Below, one piece after another: positions 25,472 to 35,250 of a stretch of 52,352 bases of DNA. The position numbers and the translations under genes were made by a program. Under the pieces are notes generated by a model. It searched no databases. It saw only the letters and a program-made list of their open reading frames with translations, and was not told the DNA's origin. The stretch covers positions 1 to 52,352 of the forward strand of contig NZVD01000014.1 in NCBI GenBank assembly GCA_002701385.1, in the 5' to 3' direction. The stretch's first letter is position 1; the number at the start of each line of letters is the position of its first letter. This DNA comes from Rhodopirellula sp. (GTDB lineage: Bacteria > Planctomycetota > Planctomycetia > Pirellulales > Pirellulaceae).

Positions 25472-27139
25472 ATGGCGTATTTGAAAGCAAAAAATGGCCC
25501 TTTGGCCGGACAGCGAATCGAATTATCAGAAGACGAAATGATTCTGGGGCGATCTCCTGACTGTAATATTCAAGTCGAGGATTATGCGGTTAGTCGTAAA
25601 CATGCCAAAGTGATTCGTAGTGGTGATGCTTATTCACTGGAAGATCTGAAAAGTCGTAACAAGACTTATCTAAATGATATTGTACTCACCGAAGGAGCTC
25701 ATCAGTTACGCAACGGTGATAAGGTTGCAGTCTGTGATGTCATTTTTAATTTCTATGATGAGTTAGCCGGCGGGATGAGTGACAGTTTGGATGGTTCGCG
25801 GATTAGCGTGCTGTTTGACGGGAACGATGTCGGACATTCGACCATCATGTCGAAATTAGAAGTCGGCACGAGCAAGGGAAATATACAGCTTGCTGCCAGT
25901 CCTGAGATGAAACTGTCGGCCCTGCTGGAAATTACTCGTGCATTGGGAAATGCCTTGGGGCTGGACGATGTCTTGCCGAGCGTTTTGGATGCTTTGTTTA
26001 AAGTCTTTATGCAGGCAGATCGCGCTTTCATTGCCTTGATGGGTGATGACGGTAATCTGATTCCTCGCTGGTCTAAAGCGCGGCGGGATGATTGTGAAGA
26101 GACCATTCGCATCAGTCGGACGATCGTGAACCATGTGATCGATTTACGTGAGGCGGTTTTGTCAGCGGACGCTGCCTCAGATCAGCAGTTTGATGCAAGT
26201 CAGAGTATCGCAGACTTTCAAATTCGCTCCATGATGTGCGCTCCGTTATTTGATGTCGATGGTGAGCCAATTGGTGTGCTTCAAGTGGATACGCTGGAAC
26301 GTAACAAGCAATTTAATGAAGAGGATCTCGAGGTTCTGGTGAGTGTCGCCACTCAGGCCGGAATCGCGATCGATAACGCGCGGTTGCACGATGATGCTCT
26401 GGCTCAGGCTGCCATTAAAAAAGACCTTGAACTGGCTGCCAAAGTGCAAGCTGGGTTCTTGCCGAATGAACGGCCACATTTGGACGGCTACGATTTTTAT
26501 GATTACTACAAAGCGGCTAACTTCATTGGTGGTGACTATTACGACTATCTCGAAATGAATAATGGTAATTTGGCCATTATCGTGGCCGATGTTGTGGGGC
26601 ACGGAGTCGCAGCTGCGATGTTAATGGCAAAGTTGTCAGCAGAAACCAGATTCTGTCTGGCTGGAACTGAAGATGTTGCTCAGGCGATTATCAATTTGAA
26701 TAACCGGATGACCGGGATGGCTTTAGATCGGTTTGTCACCTTTTTACTTGTCATGATCAATTCGGACACTCATGAAATTACGCTCGTCAATGCGGGACAT
26801 ATGGCGCCGTTCCACCGAAAAACCGATGGTACGGTCGATTTGGTGGGTGAGGACTATGCCGACCTGCCGATCGGGATCATGGAAGATGTCGAATATCAAA
26901 GTTACAGTTTTCACTTAGCCCCAGGCGAGTCGCTGACTATGTATACCGATGGACTGAATGAACAGGACAACGGGCGGGATGAGTTGTTTGGAATTGAAGC
27001 GATTGGTGAATTGGTCAAGCAACATCAGGATACGGCGACAGAGCGAGGTGAAAGAATCCTCCAGGCAGTGACAGAATTTTCTGCCGGAGCGATTCAGGGC
27101 GACGACATGTGCCTGGTGGCATTGAATCGCACCGACTGA
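25472..27139 (+). CDS. FHA-GAF-PP2C (SpoIIE/RsbU-type) serine phosphatase
   Basis: The protein is about 555 residues with three domains. The N-terminal FHA domain has G26-R-S28 and S41-R-K-H-A45 plus SRNKTYLND, and binds phosphothreonine. A GAF domain sits at about 150-290 (DVLPSVLDALFKVFMQADRAFIAL, MMCAPLFDVDGEPIGVLQVD). The C-terminal PP2C SpoIIE domain (about 320-550) has the metal-binding motifs IGGDYYDY, IVADVVGHGVAAAMLM, LVNAGHMAPF and MYTDGLNEQDN. Such proteins dephosphorylate anti-sigma-factor antagonists or other Ser/Thr-phosphorylated targets in response to a signal sensed by GAF and to a phosphopeptide bound by FHA. The frame opens upstream at a TTG (25421), but the ATG at 25472 fits the FHA start better. 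No partner-switch genes are adjacent. Confidence 0.9.
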   Translation: MAYLKAKNGPLAGQRIELSEDEMILGRSPDCNIQVEDYAVSRKHAKVIRSGDAYSLEDLKSRNKTYLNDIVLTEGAHQLRNGDKVAVCDVIFNFYDELAGGMSDSLDGSRISVLFDGNDVGHSTIMSKLEVGTSKGNIQLAASPEMKLSALLEITRALGNALGLDDVLPSVLDALFKVFMQADRAFIALMGDDGNLIPRWSKARRDDCEETIRISRTIVNHVIDLREAVLSADAASDQQFDASQSIADFQIRSMMCAPLFDVDGEPIGVLQVDTLERNKQFNEEDLEVLVSVATQAGIAIDNARLHDDALAQAAIKKDLELAAKVQAGFLPNERPHLDGYDFYDYYKAANFIGGDYYDYLEMNNGNLAIIVADVVGHGVAAAMLMAKLSAETRFCLAGTEDVAQAIINLNNRMTGMALDRFVTFLLVMINSDTHEITLVNAGHMAPFHRKTDGTVDLVGEDYADLPIGIMEDVEYQSYSFHLAPGESLTMYTDGLNEQDNGRDELFGIEAIGELVKQHQDTATERGERILQAVTEFSAGAIQGDDMCLVALNRTD

Positions 27140-27304
27140 CGAGGAGCTCGTTATCCAGAAAGGCGGTAGTATCAGGAAGGCTTAAGATACTTTTGTCTCT
27201 AATCCCGCTTTGGTATACTCGGCTGCATTCAGAGCGTGTTGTGATTCCTTCAGGGGGCACGCTGAACAAATCACGGAAGATAGGTGTCGAAAGGAAATGA
27301 CATT

Positions 27305-28192
27305 GTGAGCAAACCGGTATTGGAAACCAACATCTCAGGTCTCATTCCCAAACGAGGTAAAGTTCGGGATGTCTACGATCTCGAAGATTCCTTGTTAATG
27401 ATTAGCTCGGATCGGATCAGTGCTTTCGATTGGGTGCTGCCATCGGCGATTCCAGACAAGGGCCGTGTCCTGACGAAAATCAGTGAGTTTTGGTTTGGCA
27501 AGCTGGATATTCCTAATCATCTATTGACCATGGATTTAGGTTCGATGGATCTTCCGGAAGACACGGATTTAGAGGCATTGGAAGGCCGCAGTATGGTGGT
27601 CAAGAAATGTGACGTGGTGCCGATTGAATGCGTCGTTCGTGGATATCTGGCAGGTTCGGGATGGAAGGAATATCAAGCTGAAGGGACCGTCTGTGGTATT
27701 GCGCTTCCAGAAGGCTTGCAGCAGGCTTCTCAGCTTGGGGCGCCCATCTTTACTCCAGCTACGAAAGAAGAGTCAGGGCATGATGTAAACATCCCTTTTG
27801 CTAGGATGGAAGAGATCGTTGGTGCTGACGTGGCGGCGGAATTGCGCGATCGCAGTGTGGAAATCTATAAACGCGGAGCTGAGTACGCGCGGACCAAGGG
27901 CGTTATCATCGCAGATACTAAGTTTGAATGGGGATGGTATCAGAACGAGTTAATCCTGATCGATGAAGTAATGACTCCGGATAGCTCCCGATTCTGGCCA
28001 GCAGACACCTATCAGGTGGGTGAGTCTCCAAAGTCCTATGACAAACAGTTTGTGCGTGACTGGTTGGAAACGACAGATTGGGATAAAAACAGTCCCGCTC
28101 CTCAACTACCGGAAGACATCATTACCAAGACGCGTGCTAAGTATATCGAAGCGTATGAAGTTCTGACCGAACAGCCATTTGCGTGGAAGTAA
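27305..28192 (+). CDS. purC: Phosphoribosylaminoimidazole-succinocarboxamide synthase (SAICAR synthetase)
   Basis: The product is about 295 residues. Motifs include KRGKVRDVYDLED, MISSDRISAFDWVLPSAIPDKGRVLTKIS, PIECVVRGYLAGSGWKEY, FTPATKEESGHDVNI, IADTKFEWGWYQNELILIDEVMTPDSSRFWP and SYDKQFVRDWL, all characteristic of PurC. The enzyme joins CAIR and aspartate with ATP in purine synthesis. The GTG at 27305 has AAGGA 9 nt upstream and gives the usual N-terminus. A GTG at 27284, also preceded by GGAAG, is an alternative that adds seven residues. No other pur gene is adjacent. Confidence 0.95.
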   Translation: MSKPVLETNISGLIPKRGKVRDVYDLEDSLLMISSDRISAFDWVLPSAIPDKGRVLTKISEFWFGKLDIPNHLLTMDLGSMDLPEDTDLEALEGRSMVVKKCDVVPIECVVRGYLAGSGWKEYQAEGTVCGIALPEGLQQASQLGAPIFTPATKEESGHDVNIPFARMEEIVGADVAAELRDRSVEIYKRGAEYARTKGVIIADTKFEWGWYQNELILIDEVMTPDSSRFWPADTYQVGESPKSYDKQFVRDWLETTDWDKNSPAPQLPEDIITKTRAKYIEAYEVLTEQPFAWK

Positions 28193-28454
28193 GTGTCGCT
28201 CAATTCCAACAGCACACGCTTGTTCTTGGCCGTAGTGATGCTGGATGCGGTAGATCGACAGTTTGAATTGCTCGACTTCCTTAGTCTGATCTGATCCAGT
28301 CTTACTCAATCCGGGATAGCTCGGGCTAGCTTGCGGAAGCTTAGGATATAAAGCAACCTAAGAGCCTTGCCAACAGCGTGCATGGTAATCATGCTAAAAG
28401 GCTGATTTATTTTACCTACTCTACCCATTTTGTATTTCTTGAGAATTGAACATT

Positions 28455-29495
28455 ATGTCCAGAATCACCTGTTTTCTATCTGTATTCTCTACTCTCCTTA
28501 TTGGTTTACCAGTAGACGCTCAGGAGCGAGTCGCTTTTACCACCATTGCTGAAGCGGGCGCTGATTATCAGGTTCAGGGCGAGTATCGCGGAGCCGTTCG
28601 TATCGGCGGAATTTTACGTTCAGCGAGTGGTCTTCAGGTGATTGCACGAGGGGAAGGCAAGTTCACTGCCAATTTGATATCAGGTGGTTTGGCCGGCCAA
28701 GGTGGGAAGCTGGATGAGGTGATCGTGCTTGAAGGAGCTACAGCCGATGGGGTCACTACTTTGTCCGCCGAGGGATATACCGTGACGCTTGCCGATGGAG
28801 TTGCGAATGTAACCAATGACGCAGGAAAAAAAATTGGGAAGCTGCGTCATATTGTGCGACAAAGTGTGACGATGGGAATGCCCGCCCCCGAGCAAGCGGT
28901 AGTATTGTTCGATGGTGAAAATACCGACAATCTGGTTGATGCAAAAGTCACCAGCGATGGGCTGTTAATGGAAGGTGTACTGACGAAGGAATTGGTAAAG
29001 GACTTTCGATTGCATCTCGAATTCCGGACTCCCTTCATGCCGAATTCATTAGGACAGGCACGTGGCAACAGTGGAGTCTACATTCAACGCCGTTATGAAG
29101 TTCAGGTACTTGATAGCTTTGGTCTAGAGGGCTTCCATAATGAATGTGGTGGCGTGTACCGTCAAAAGCCACCCGCGGTAAACATGGCACTTCCACCATT
29201 GGTATGGCAGACCTATGATATCCACTTTCGGGCAGCTCGTTTTAATGAAGCAGGCGAAAAGACAGCCAACGCCGTAATTACGGTTTATCATAATGGCGTC
29301 CCAATTCACACAGATTATGAACTGACAAATAAGACGGGAGCTGGTCAGCCGGAAGGACCTTCGGCCATGCCCATCCTGTTGCAAAACCACAGTGACCCTG
29401 TCCGCTTCCGTAATATCTGGTTGGTCCATTTAGATGAAGATGCCATCCAGCCGGAACTCAAAACTCGCAATCGATTACTGGAAAAGAGCAAGTAG
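28455..29495 (+). CDS. Secreted DUF1080 (3-keto-disaccharide hydrolase-like) protein
   Basis: The product is about 346 residues with a signal peptide (CFLSVFSTLLIGLPVDAQ). The start is the ATG at 28455; a TTG three codons earlier is possible. After about 130 residues of beta-rich sequence without a recognised name, the C-terminal half is a DUF1080/concanavalin-like jelly roll: VLFDGENTDNLVD, DFRLHLEFRTPF, ARGNSGVYIQRRYEVQVLDS, PPLVWQTYDIHFRAARF and GPSAMPILLQNHSDPVRFRNIWL. DUF1080 proteins are expanded in planctomycetes and several hydrolyse 3-keto-glycosides. The substrate here is not known. It appears to be transcribed alone. Confidence 0.87.
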   Translation: MSRITCFLSVFSTLLIGLPVDAQERVAFTTIAEAGADYQVQGEYRGAVRIGGILRSASGLQVIARGEGKFTANLISGGLAGQGGKLDEVIVLEGATADGVTTLSAEGYTVTLADGVANVTNDAGKKIGKLRHIVRQSVTMGMPAPEQAVVLFDGENTDNLVDAKVTSDGLLMEGVLTKELVKDFRLHLEFRTPFMPNSLGQARGNSGVYIQRRYEVQVLDSFGLEGFHNECGGVYRQKPPAVNMALPPLVWQTYDIHFRAARFNEAGEKTANAVITVYHNGVPIHTDYELTNKTGAGQPEGPSAMPILLQNHSDPVRFRNIWLVHLDEDAIQPELKTRNRLLEKSK

Positions 29496-29727
29496 CTCCT
29501 AAGGGGTAGCATGCCAACGTCGACTGGTTGGCAGAGTCGCATAAGGGTTAAGGTTGATTGCAGCATTGATTTTCCAATGCTAAACTCGTTGGGTCTACGG
29601 GGGCATTTGTTCCTAGTCGGCTAGGTATTGCCAAAAATGCTTTTGCGGATTGAGTTTACTCACAGTAAAGGCTGGCAAGGTCTTCCCTCGTCTTAACTCT
29701 TAACCACAACTACCCTGCTGTCGTCGT

Positions 29728-31173
29728 ATGGGCCGAATCTGTTTCCAAACATCTCGTATTCAATACCTTGATGAGCAATTGCTGCGCAGTTGCTATATGA
29801 CGGGATTAGAAGGGATTGCCTGGGAGCGGAATATTGCATTTGCGGGTGATCGTCTGATAGTGGATCGCCAGACACATGAATCGGGTCACTTCTTTTTTCC
29901 CTGGCGTAACAAAGCGGGTCTGGAATTCATGTTGGGGACGACGAGTTTGCGTGAGGGTCAGGGGGACTACCAATTGGAAGTTGAATTGGCCCGAGGGACT
30001 CTGCATCGTTTAAGGACTTATCTGGCTGAACGAAGTCAGCAATTTAAATTGTCGCAATCGTACACGGACCAACTGACCGAAGCCCATGAACACTTATTGG
30101 AGGCCGTTCTGTCCTGGCGACAGGATCCTCAGTTTGCTGGAACGGCAGCCTCAAAGGCCATCGAAATTTGCCTCGGAATGATCAATCAGATTTCGGTGGA
30201 AGACGCCGATCACTTGATGGAGGCGCGACATCAGGCCGGCATGGCTAATCCACTCTTTGGAATCAAGCTGGGGGAAATGCCCCAGGCTCCACAGGAGCAG
30301 CAGGAATTGTCACAGTCGTTTGATTCAGTGATGATACCCTTCAATTGGAAAGCTGTTTCCCAGGATGAAGGTAAATTTCAGTTTTACGAAGTAGATCGTA
30401 TGTTGGAGTGGTCACATCAACACGGAAAGAAAATCTTCGCTGGCCCGCTCATTGAGTTGACTGAAGAGGCCTTACCTCAATGGCTTTATCTTTGGCAGGA
30501 TGATTTCACATCGATTCAGAATTATGTCATTCAATACGTTCAGGAAGTGGTGCGACGTTATAAAGGTCGGGTACATGCCTGGCACACAAGCTGCGGCCTC
30601 AATTCCTCGACTCTCATGGGATTCTCAGAAGAACAGGTTGTTCGACTCTCGGTGGATATCGTTGAGACGATCCGCAAGCTTGACAACTCGACGCCGGTAA
30701 TCGTCAGCTTCGATTTACCCTGGGGGGATTATGCAGCGAATCGCCGGTCTGATTTGTCGCCACTTCAATTTGCTGATGCGTTAGTAAGGGCCGAACTCGG
30801 AATTAACGGGATTGGCATTGATTTGAGTTTTGGTGATTCACCTCAGGAGTGTACTCCGCGAGACTTTCTGGAATTGAGTCGCTTACTGAATCAGTGGAGT
30901 TCGCTGCAGCTACCTTTAGTTCTGGGTGTATCACTGCCAAACATGGATGTGCCTGCTGGTCAGGAAACCCTGGATGGTTTTTGGGATATTGAGTCGACGA
31001 TGAATCTATTGCAGGTGATACGCAGTAAACCGTCTGTTCAGGCACTGTTTTGGAATCAACTTTCAGATGGTATGTCTCAACGCCCTGGTGGTGTGCTCAA
31101 GGCAAACCAGAGCTCCAAGGACTTATTAGCTCGGCTAAGTTCAATGGCAACCAGCCAACCGCCTACCGCCTGA
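29728..31173 (+). CDS. GH10-like TIM-barrel protein lacking catalytic glutamates
   Basis: In this 481-residue protein, about 195-470 resembles a GH10 endo-xylanase barrel: SFDSVMIPFNWKAVSQDEGKFQFYEVDRMLEWSHQHGKKIFAGPLI, then YKGRVHAWH, and near the end ALFWNQLSDG, the counterpart of the family's FWG-SD motif. Where GH10 enzymes have the acid/base N-E pair (WDVVNE), this has W-H-T-S-C289-G290. Where the nucleophile TE-LD is expected, it has LGVSLPN (about 399-405). The N-terminal 190 residues are a separate domain with jelly-roll and helical segments. No signal peptide is evident. I infer a non-hydrolytic carbohydrate-binding or regulatory role, but an unusual catalytic centre cannot be excluded. 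Confidence 0.72.
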   Translation: MGRICFQTSRIQYLDEQLLRSCYMTGLEGIAWERNIAFAGDRLIVDRQTHESGHFFFPWRNKAGLEFMLGTTSLREGQGDYQLEVELARGTLHRLRTYLAERSQQFKLSQSYTDQLTEAHEHLLEAVLSWRQDPQFAGTAASKAIEICLGMINQISVEDADHLMEARHQAGMANPLFGIKLGEMPQAPQEQQELSQSFDSVMIPFNWKAVSQDEGKFQFYEVDRMLEWSHQHGKKIFAGPLIELTEEALPQWLYLWQDDFTSIQNYVIQYVQEVVRRYKGRVHAWHTSCGLNSSTLMGFSEEQVVRLSVDIVETIRKLDNSTPVIVSFDLPWGDYAANRRSDLSPLQFADALVRAELGINGIGIDLSFGDSPQECTPRDFLELSRLLNQWSSLQLPLVLGVSLPNMDVPAGQETLDGFWDIESTMNLLQVIRSKPSVQALFWNQLSDGMSQRPGGVLKANQSSKDLLARLSSMATSQPPTA

Positions 31174-31268
31174 TTTCAATGAATTTGCGGATTCACAAGT
31201 TGCACTGAACAGTCGGTTTTCGTTATCTTTGCTGCCAGTAAAACAACGATACACGGATTCAGCATGCC

Positions 31269-32108
31269 ATGGCAGATACAACGAACAACCCGGTGACGAC
31301 GACACAATTCAGTTGTGGTCTCAATCAACCACTTCTGTTGATCGCCGGACCATGTGTATTAGAGAGTGAATCAGCAGCGTTAGACATCGCTGAAAGCTTA
31401 CTCACACAAACGAGTGATCTTCCGGTCCAGCTCGTTTTTAAAGCATCATTTGACAAGGCCAATCGAACCAGTGTGCATTCGTACCGAGGGCCAGGATTGG
31501 AAGCGGGCTTGGCCATGCTGCAGTCTGTGCGTGACAGACTAAGGATTCCTGTGACAACGGATATTCATGAAGCGGCTCAGGCGAAAGCGGCAGCCGAAGT
31601 TTGTTCGATTTTACAAATTCCGGCCTTTCTGGCCCGTCAGACGGACTTGCTACTGGCAGCTGCCGCGACCGGCCGAGTGGTCAACGTGAAGAAGGGGCAG
31701 TTTATGGCTCCAGGCGATATGAAGCACGTGGTTAATAAACTGCTTGAAGGAGGATGCACGGATATCATGTTGTGCGAGCGAGGCACGTTTTTTGGGTATG
31801 GCCAGTTGGTTAATGATATGAAGAGCCTTCCACAAATGCAGCAACTCGGAACGCCGGTGATCTTTGATGCGACCCATAGCGTGCAACAGCCGGGAGGTCA
31901 GGGAGATACGACTGGTGGAAATCGGGAAATGGTTGAACCACTTGCACGTGCGGCCGTAGCAATGGGAGTTGATGGCGTCTTTATGGAAACCCATCCCAAT
32001 CCAGCGGACTCACCATCGGATGGTCCGAATATGCTACCTTTAGCAGAGATTAAACGAGTTGTGAGTGGATTAATCGCTATTCGCCAGACAGTTCAGTCCT
32101 TGATTTAG
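31269..32108 (+). CDS. kdsA: 3-deoxy-8-phosphooctulonate synthase (KDO8P synthase)
   Basis: The 279-residue protein shows the KdsA pattern: [11 protein letters not shown] (C29), [97 protein letters not shown] and [19 protein letters not shown]. It condenses arabinose-5-phosphate with phosphoenolpyruvate to KDO-8-phosphate for lipid A inner core, which implies an LPS-bearing outer membrane. The Cys in IAGPC marks the metal-dependent KdsA class; the E. coli-type enzyme has Asn there. It stands between the GH10-like gene and a lipoprotein gene with 54 nt to the latter. Confidence 0.96.
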   Translation: MADTTNNPVTTTQFSCGLNQPLLLIAGPCVLESESAALDIAESLLTQTSDLPVQLVFKASFDKANRTSVHSYRGPGLEAGLAMLQSVRDRLRIPVTTDIHEAAQAKAAAEVCSILQIPAFLARQTDLLLAAAATGRVVNVKKGQFMAPGDMKHVVNKLLEGGCTDIMLCERGTFFGYGQLVNDMKSLPQMQQLGTPVIFDATHSVQQPGGQGDTTGGNREMVEPLARAAVAMGVDGVFMETHPNPADSPSDGPNMLPLAEIKRVVSGLIAIRQTVQSLI

Positions 32109-32162
32109 ACGATATATTCTGAGGACCGAACCCTGTAGTAGTTCTGCATAGTAAGAGTGTCG

Positions 32163-34001
32163 ATGAAAATAAATTACTGGTTGATTGTTTGGATGATTTT
32201 CCTCTGCTGCTTAGGTTGCCGAGATCGCAGTCAGGTCAATGTGTCTGATATCCGTCCTCGTGAAACCGAATCAGATAACTTACAAACAGCATTGGCAATC
32301 GTCGATGGACTGGATGAGGCAGATCTAAATCAGGCTACCTCGAGAGGTATTTACAATCTCAACCAGTGGATAGAGAAGCATGACGACGACCCGCTGTGGG
32401 TGACACCTTCGTTGTTGAATACCTTACCCATTCATTTGGCCGGCACAGGACTTGCTAATAACGTCGGTGCGAAACGCTTCTTTTCTCCGGATATTAACTA
32501 CCTTCACGAAATGTCTTGGATCAGTCAGGTCGCCCGTTGGATTCAGGCTAATGAAGTGACGCATCGTGAAATCTGGGATAACTATATTCCGTCCGATCTC
32601 GAAGCAAGTGATCGGGCTAAATTGCAAAGTGTATTGCGACAGTTTGATTGGACTGTGCGCAATATTCAGTTGGATCCTTTATTGGATTACCCTAAGGTTC
32701 CTGAAGGAGAGACGAAATCTGCTCCTGAGCTTGGCTTGCCAGGGCCGGGATATTCGATGGCGATGCGTGACATTCTAGTCTTTGGGAAAGGAGATTGGTG
32801 GCAACGAGCCAGATTGCTTGCCCTGCTTGCCCGTCAAGTAGATGTTCAGGTAATTCTACTGGGATTACCTGCGGAATTCGGCGAACTCAAGGAACCGTGG
32901 TTGGCGGCTTGCCTTGTGGGGGCAGAATTGTATCTGTTGGATATTGAGGATGGTGTACCGGTGATGTCCAGCGATGGTGAATCGATTGCGACGCTTCGCG
33001 AAGTTCGATCTGATTTGAGTTTTGCCGCGACGATTCTTCCAGCCGATCTGCAAGACAAAGCCGAAGTCATCGTGCCGGGACTCGTTGGATTAATCGAAGC
33101 CGATGTCATGTCGGTGTCTCACCGAATGGCCATTCTGGAGAAGTACCTCACGGGCGAACGCCAGATGAAACTTACGACGTCACCGAATGGCTTGTCGCGT
33201 ACCTTGCGTACTGACCATGGTATCGAGAATTCAGAAATATGGGTGTCGGTTTACGAGTATTATGCGTTTGCTGCTGCACTGAGTCAGCGTTTAACTGCTG
33301 GAGATCCGGAGGCGATTAAGTTCGTGCGTGAGAGACACGATTACCAGATGCTCGAAGACATGTACCAGTTGAAACGAGGGCGTTATAAGTCACTGCGTGG
33401 TCAGTTTGATGATTATGAACTCGAATTAGGGCAGGAGTTGCAACGAGGTTCAAAAACGTTGTTAATGGCTTCTCGTCTGGCTCAGGAAAAAATTAGCGTG
33501 ATGACGACCGACCGAAATGTTCAGGAAGAATTGGGGTATGTGAGACCGGAAGAAATGTCACTTTCGAACTGGCAGGAAAATCTGCGGAGGACGAAGTTAA
33601 CCTTCGTTCGTTCGAAGGATATGGCCAGTTACTTCATCGGTATGATTCATATGGAACAGGGGAACTATGCTGACGCGATCGACTGGCTGGAAAAGCGAAC
33701 CTTACAGATTGGTGTCGAGGCAACTCAGTCGCTGCCGGCAGAGTTAACTCCGAATCAACCGGCTACTGTAGAAGAACGCCCTAGTCTGTCGTTGCTGCCT
33801 GGTCTCGTAACGCAAGAGTCTACCCTCGATATTAATCGGCTCGAACAATCCAACTTTGAAAACTCGGCTCGATATAATCTGGCGAGATGTTATTTAGCCA
33901 TTGGAGAGCCCGAACGGGCAGTCGAAATACTCCAAACAGTCGACGCTGCCTCGGATGCTGGACGAGCCAATGCGCGGTTAATCAAGCTGCTGCAGCCCTG
34001 A
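32163..34001 (+). CDS. Large lipoprotein with transglutaminase-like and TPR-like regions
   Basis: The product is about 612 residues. The ATG at 32163 (a GTG two codons earlier is alternative) opens a signal peptide ending in the lipobox CLGC, so a lipoprotein is predicted. The middle region (about 215-300) has WWQRARLLALLARQVDVQVILLGL, AACLVGAELYLLDIEDGVPV and SIATLREV, which recalls the core of transglutaminase-like domains without an obvious catalytic Cys. The C-terminal part has TPR-like helical pairs (SYFIGMIHMEQGNYADAIDWLEK, ARYNLARCYLAIGEPERAVEIL). I do not recognise a named family. It probably acts as a periplasmic or outer membrane scaffold. It sits 54 nt downstream of kdsA and ends 35 nt before the convergent kinase gene. 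Confidence 0.75.
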   Translation: MKINYWLIVWMIFLCCLGCRDRSQVNVSDIRPRETESDNLQTALAIVDGLDEADLNQATSRGIYNLNQWIEKHDDDPLWVTPSLLNTLPIHLAGTGLANNVGAKRFFSPDINYLHEMSWISQVARWIQANEVTHREIWDNYIPSDLEASDRAKLQSVLRQFDWTVRNIQLDPLLDYPKVPEGETKSAPELGLPGPGYSMAMRDILVFGKGDWWQRARLLALLARQVDVQVILLGLPAEFGELKEPWLAACLVGAELYLLDIEDGVPVMSSDGESIATLREVRSDLSFAATILPADLQDKAEVIVPGLVGLIEADVMSVSHRMAILEKYLTGERQMKLTTSPNGLSRTLRTDHGIENSEIWVSVYEYYAFAAALSQRLTAGDPEAIKFVRERHDYQMLEDMYQLKRGRYKSLRGQFDDYELELGQELQRGSKTLLMASRLAQEKISVMTTDRNVQEELGYVRPEEMSLSNWQENLRRTKLTFVRSKDMASYFIGMIHMEQGNYADAIDWLEKRTLQIGVEATQSLPAELTPNQPATVEERPSLSLLPGLVTQESTLDINRLEQSNFENSARYNLARCYLAIGEPERAVEILQTVDAASDAGRANARLIKLLQP

Positions 34002-34035
34002 GCTTATCAACAGCCGTGAGATACAAGTTTGCTTG

Positions 34036-34989
34036 TCAGTCAGATGAGACAGGTAGCATTAATCGTAGTCGACTCGGCACCGTTTCCACCGTGATGGGAA
34101 GTGTGCTGCAGGGATCACCATCAATTTGAGTCGGTGCATCTGGCATGTCTTCCGATCGCACTTCAACTTTTGCCGCATAACGGATGAAGCAATCTTTGCG
34201 TTTGCGGTGTCGATTGGTGAGTAATAGCAAGAAGTATCTCAGCATGTGAAACACACCTCGCTTCTGGAAAGCGCAAATGCCCAGTCTGCCATCTTGAGGT
34301 GTCGTTTGTGAGGTCATTGAAATTCCCAATGCATAACGATCGATATTCATAATGAATAACACGCGTGCCTCAAGTACTTCGTCGTCCCATTCCGGTGATG
34401 TTACGAGCAATCGGGGGTAATTGTACTTACGAATAACTTTCCAGATCGGGTGGAGATAAGATAATTTGGTGATATGGCCTGTTCGGTTGGCAGCTAGATG
34501 ATGGACGATCGCTGCATCTACGCCGCAGCCCACCATCAGACAGAATAACTGACTATCTCCATTGGCTTGGGTGATTCGACCGGCATCGATTTTTGCGACC
34601 TGCCCGGTCTCAATGAGTGCTGCCACAGATTCAGGAGTTTTGGGGAGCTTAAAGTATTTTGCCAGGACGTTTTCAGTGCCCTGTGGGAAGACACAAAGAT
34701 TGGCGGCCGCGGGAAGTTGGTTTAATAGTAGTGTTTGTGTACCATCGCCCCCCACGCCAACAACACATCGTAACGTTCCAGCTTTCAGATGCTCTTTTGA
34801 CAAGCTGACGACCGTGGCTAAGTCTGTTTCTAGGTGAACATGATATCCACGGGTGCAGAGAATATCACGTAATTGCTCTGCTAGCTTTCGACTCGGTCCA
34901 CGCCCCGCTTTAGGGTTGAGGGAAATGACAACATGCCGCGCTTCGTCGGAGATTGTCTCGGTTTCATGAATTGTAGAACAATCGGGCAT
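34036..34989 (-). CDS. Diacylglycerol/lipid kinase family protein (DAGK catalytic domain)
   Basis: The 317-residue protein has the DAGKc signature: VISLNPKAGRGPSRKL, CVVGVGGDGTQTLLLN (G80-G-D-G-T84) and CVFPQGTENVLAKYF, followed by VAKIDAGRI, MVGCGVDAAIVHHL and the C-terminal beta domain ending DAPTQIDGDPC. It is in the DgkB/YegS/LCB5-like group, which phosphorylates diacylglycerol, sphingoid bases or related lipids using ATP. The specific lipid cannot be read. It lacks membrane spans and is likely peripheral. It is monocistronic on the minus strand, with a 527 nt gap upstream of its start. Confidence 0.9.
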   Translation of the reverse strand: MPDCSTIHETETISDEARHVVISLNPKAGRGPSRKLAEQLRDILCTRGYHVHLETDLATVVSLSKEHLKAGTLRCVVGVGGDGTQTLLLNQLPAAANLCVFPQGTENVLAKYFKLPKTPESVAALIETGQVAKIDAGRITQANGDSQLFCLMVGCGVDAAIVHHLAANRTGHITKLSYLHPIWKVIRKYNYPRLLVTSPEWDDEVLEARVLFIMNIDRYALGISMTSQTTPQDGRLGICAFQKRGVFHMLRYFLLLLTNRHRKRKDCFIRYAAKVEVRSEDMPDAPTQIDGDPCSTLPITVETVPSRLRLMLPVSSD

Positions 34990-35203
34990 CTTGAGGGGCC
35001 TGTTGCAAAATCATGCAGGCGGATTTGTACAGTTGTGGAAGTTTTGAACAGTATCTCATTGCCAAAACGAAATTGAAATTACCGGGGGAATTTTAAATCG
35101 GTGTGGTTGGGTGATTTACTGGCATTCAAATTTCTCGGGTTAACCGCCATTATATCGCTTTCCAGTCTTTTTCTTTGAAAAAAAACAACGATACCGAGTG
35201 ACT

Positions 35204-35232
35204 TTGGCACGCTAGGTGCATTACTGAATACT
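35204..35232 (+). promoter_or_regulatory. Putative promoter upstream of the structured-RNA region
   Basis: TTGGCA (35204-35209) lies 17 nt before AATACT (35227-35232), giving 5/6 and 4/6 matches to the sigma-70 -35 and -10 consensus. Transcription from it would enter the inverted repeats at 35234-35386. Support is only by motif. Confidence 0.3.
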
Positions 35233-35250
35233 GTTCACGACATGGTGAAT

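Noticed and set aside
29512-29533. TGCCAAC/GTTGGCA hairpin after the DUF1080 gene as a terminator
   Set aside because: It is a perfect 7-bp stem but has no T-run afterwards, so it is not counted as an intrinsic terminator.
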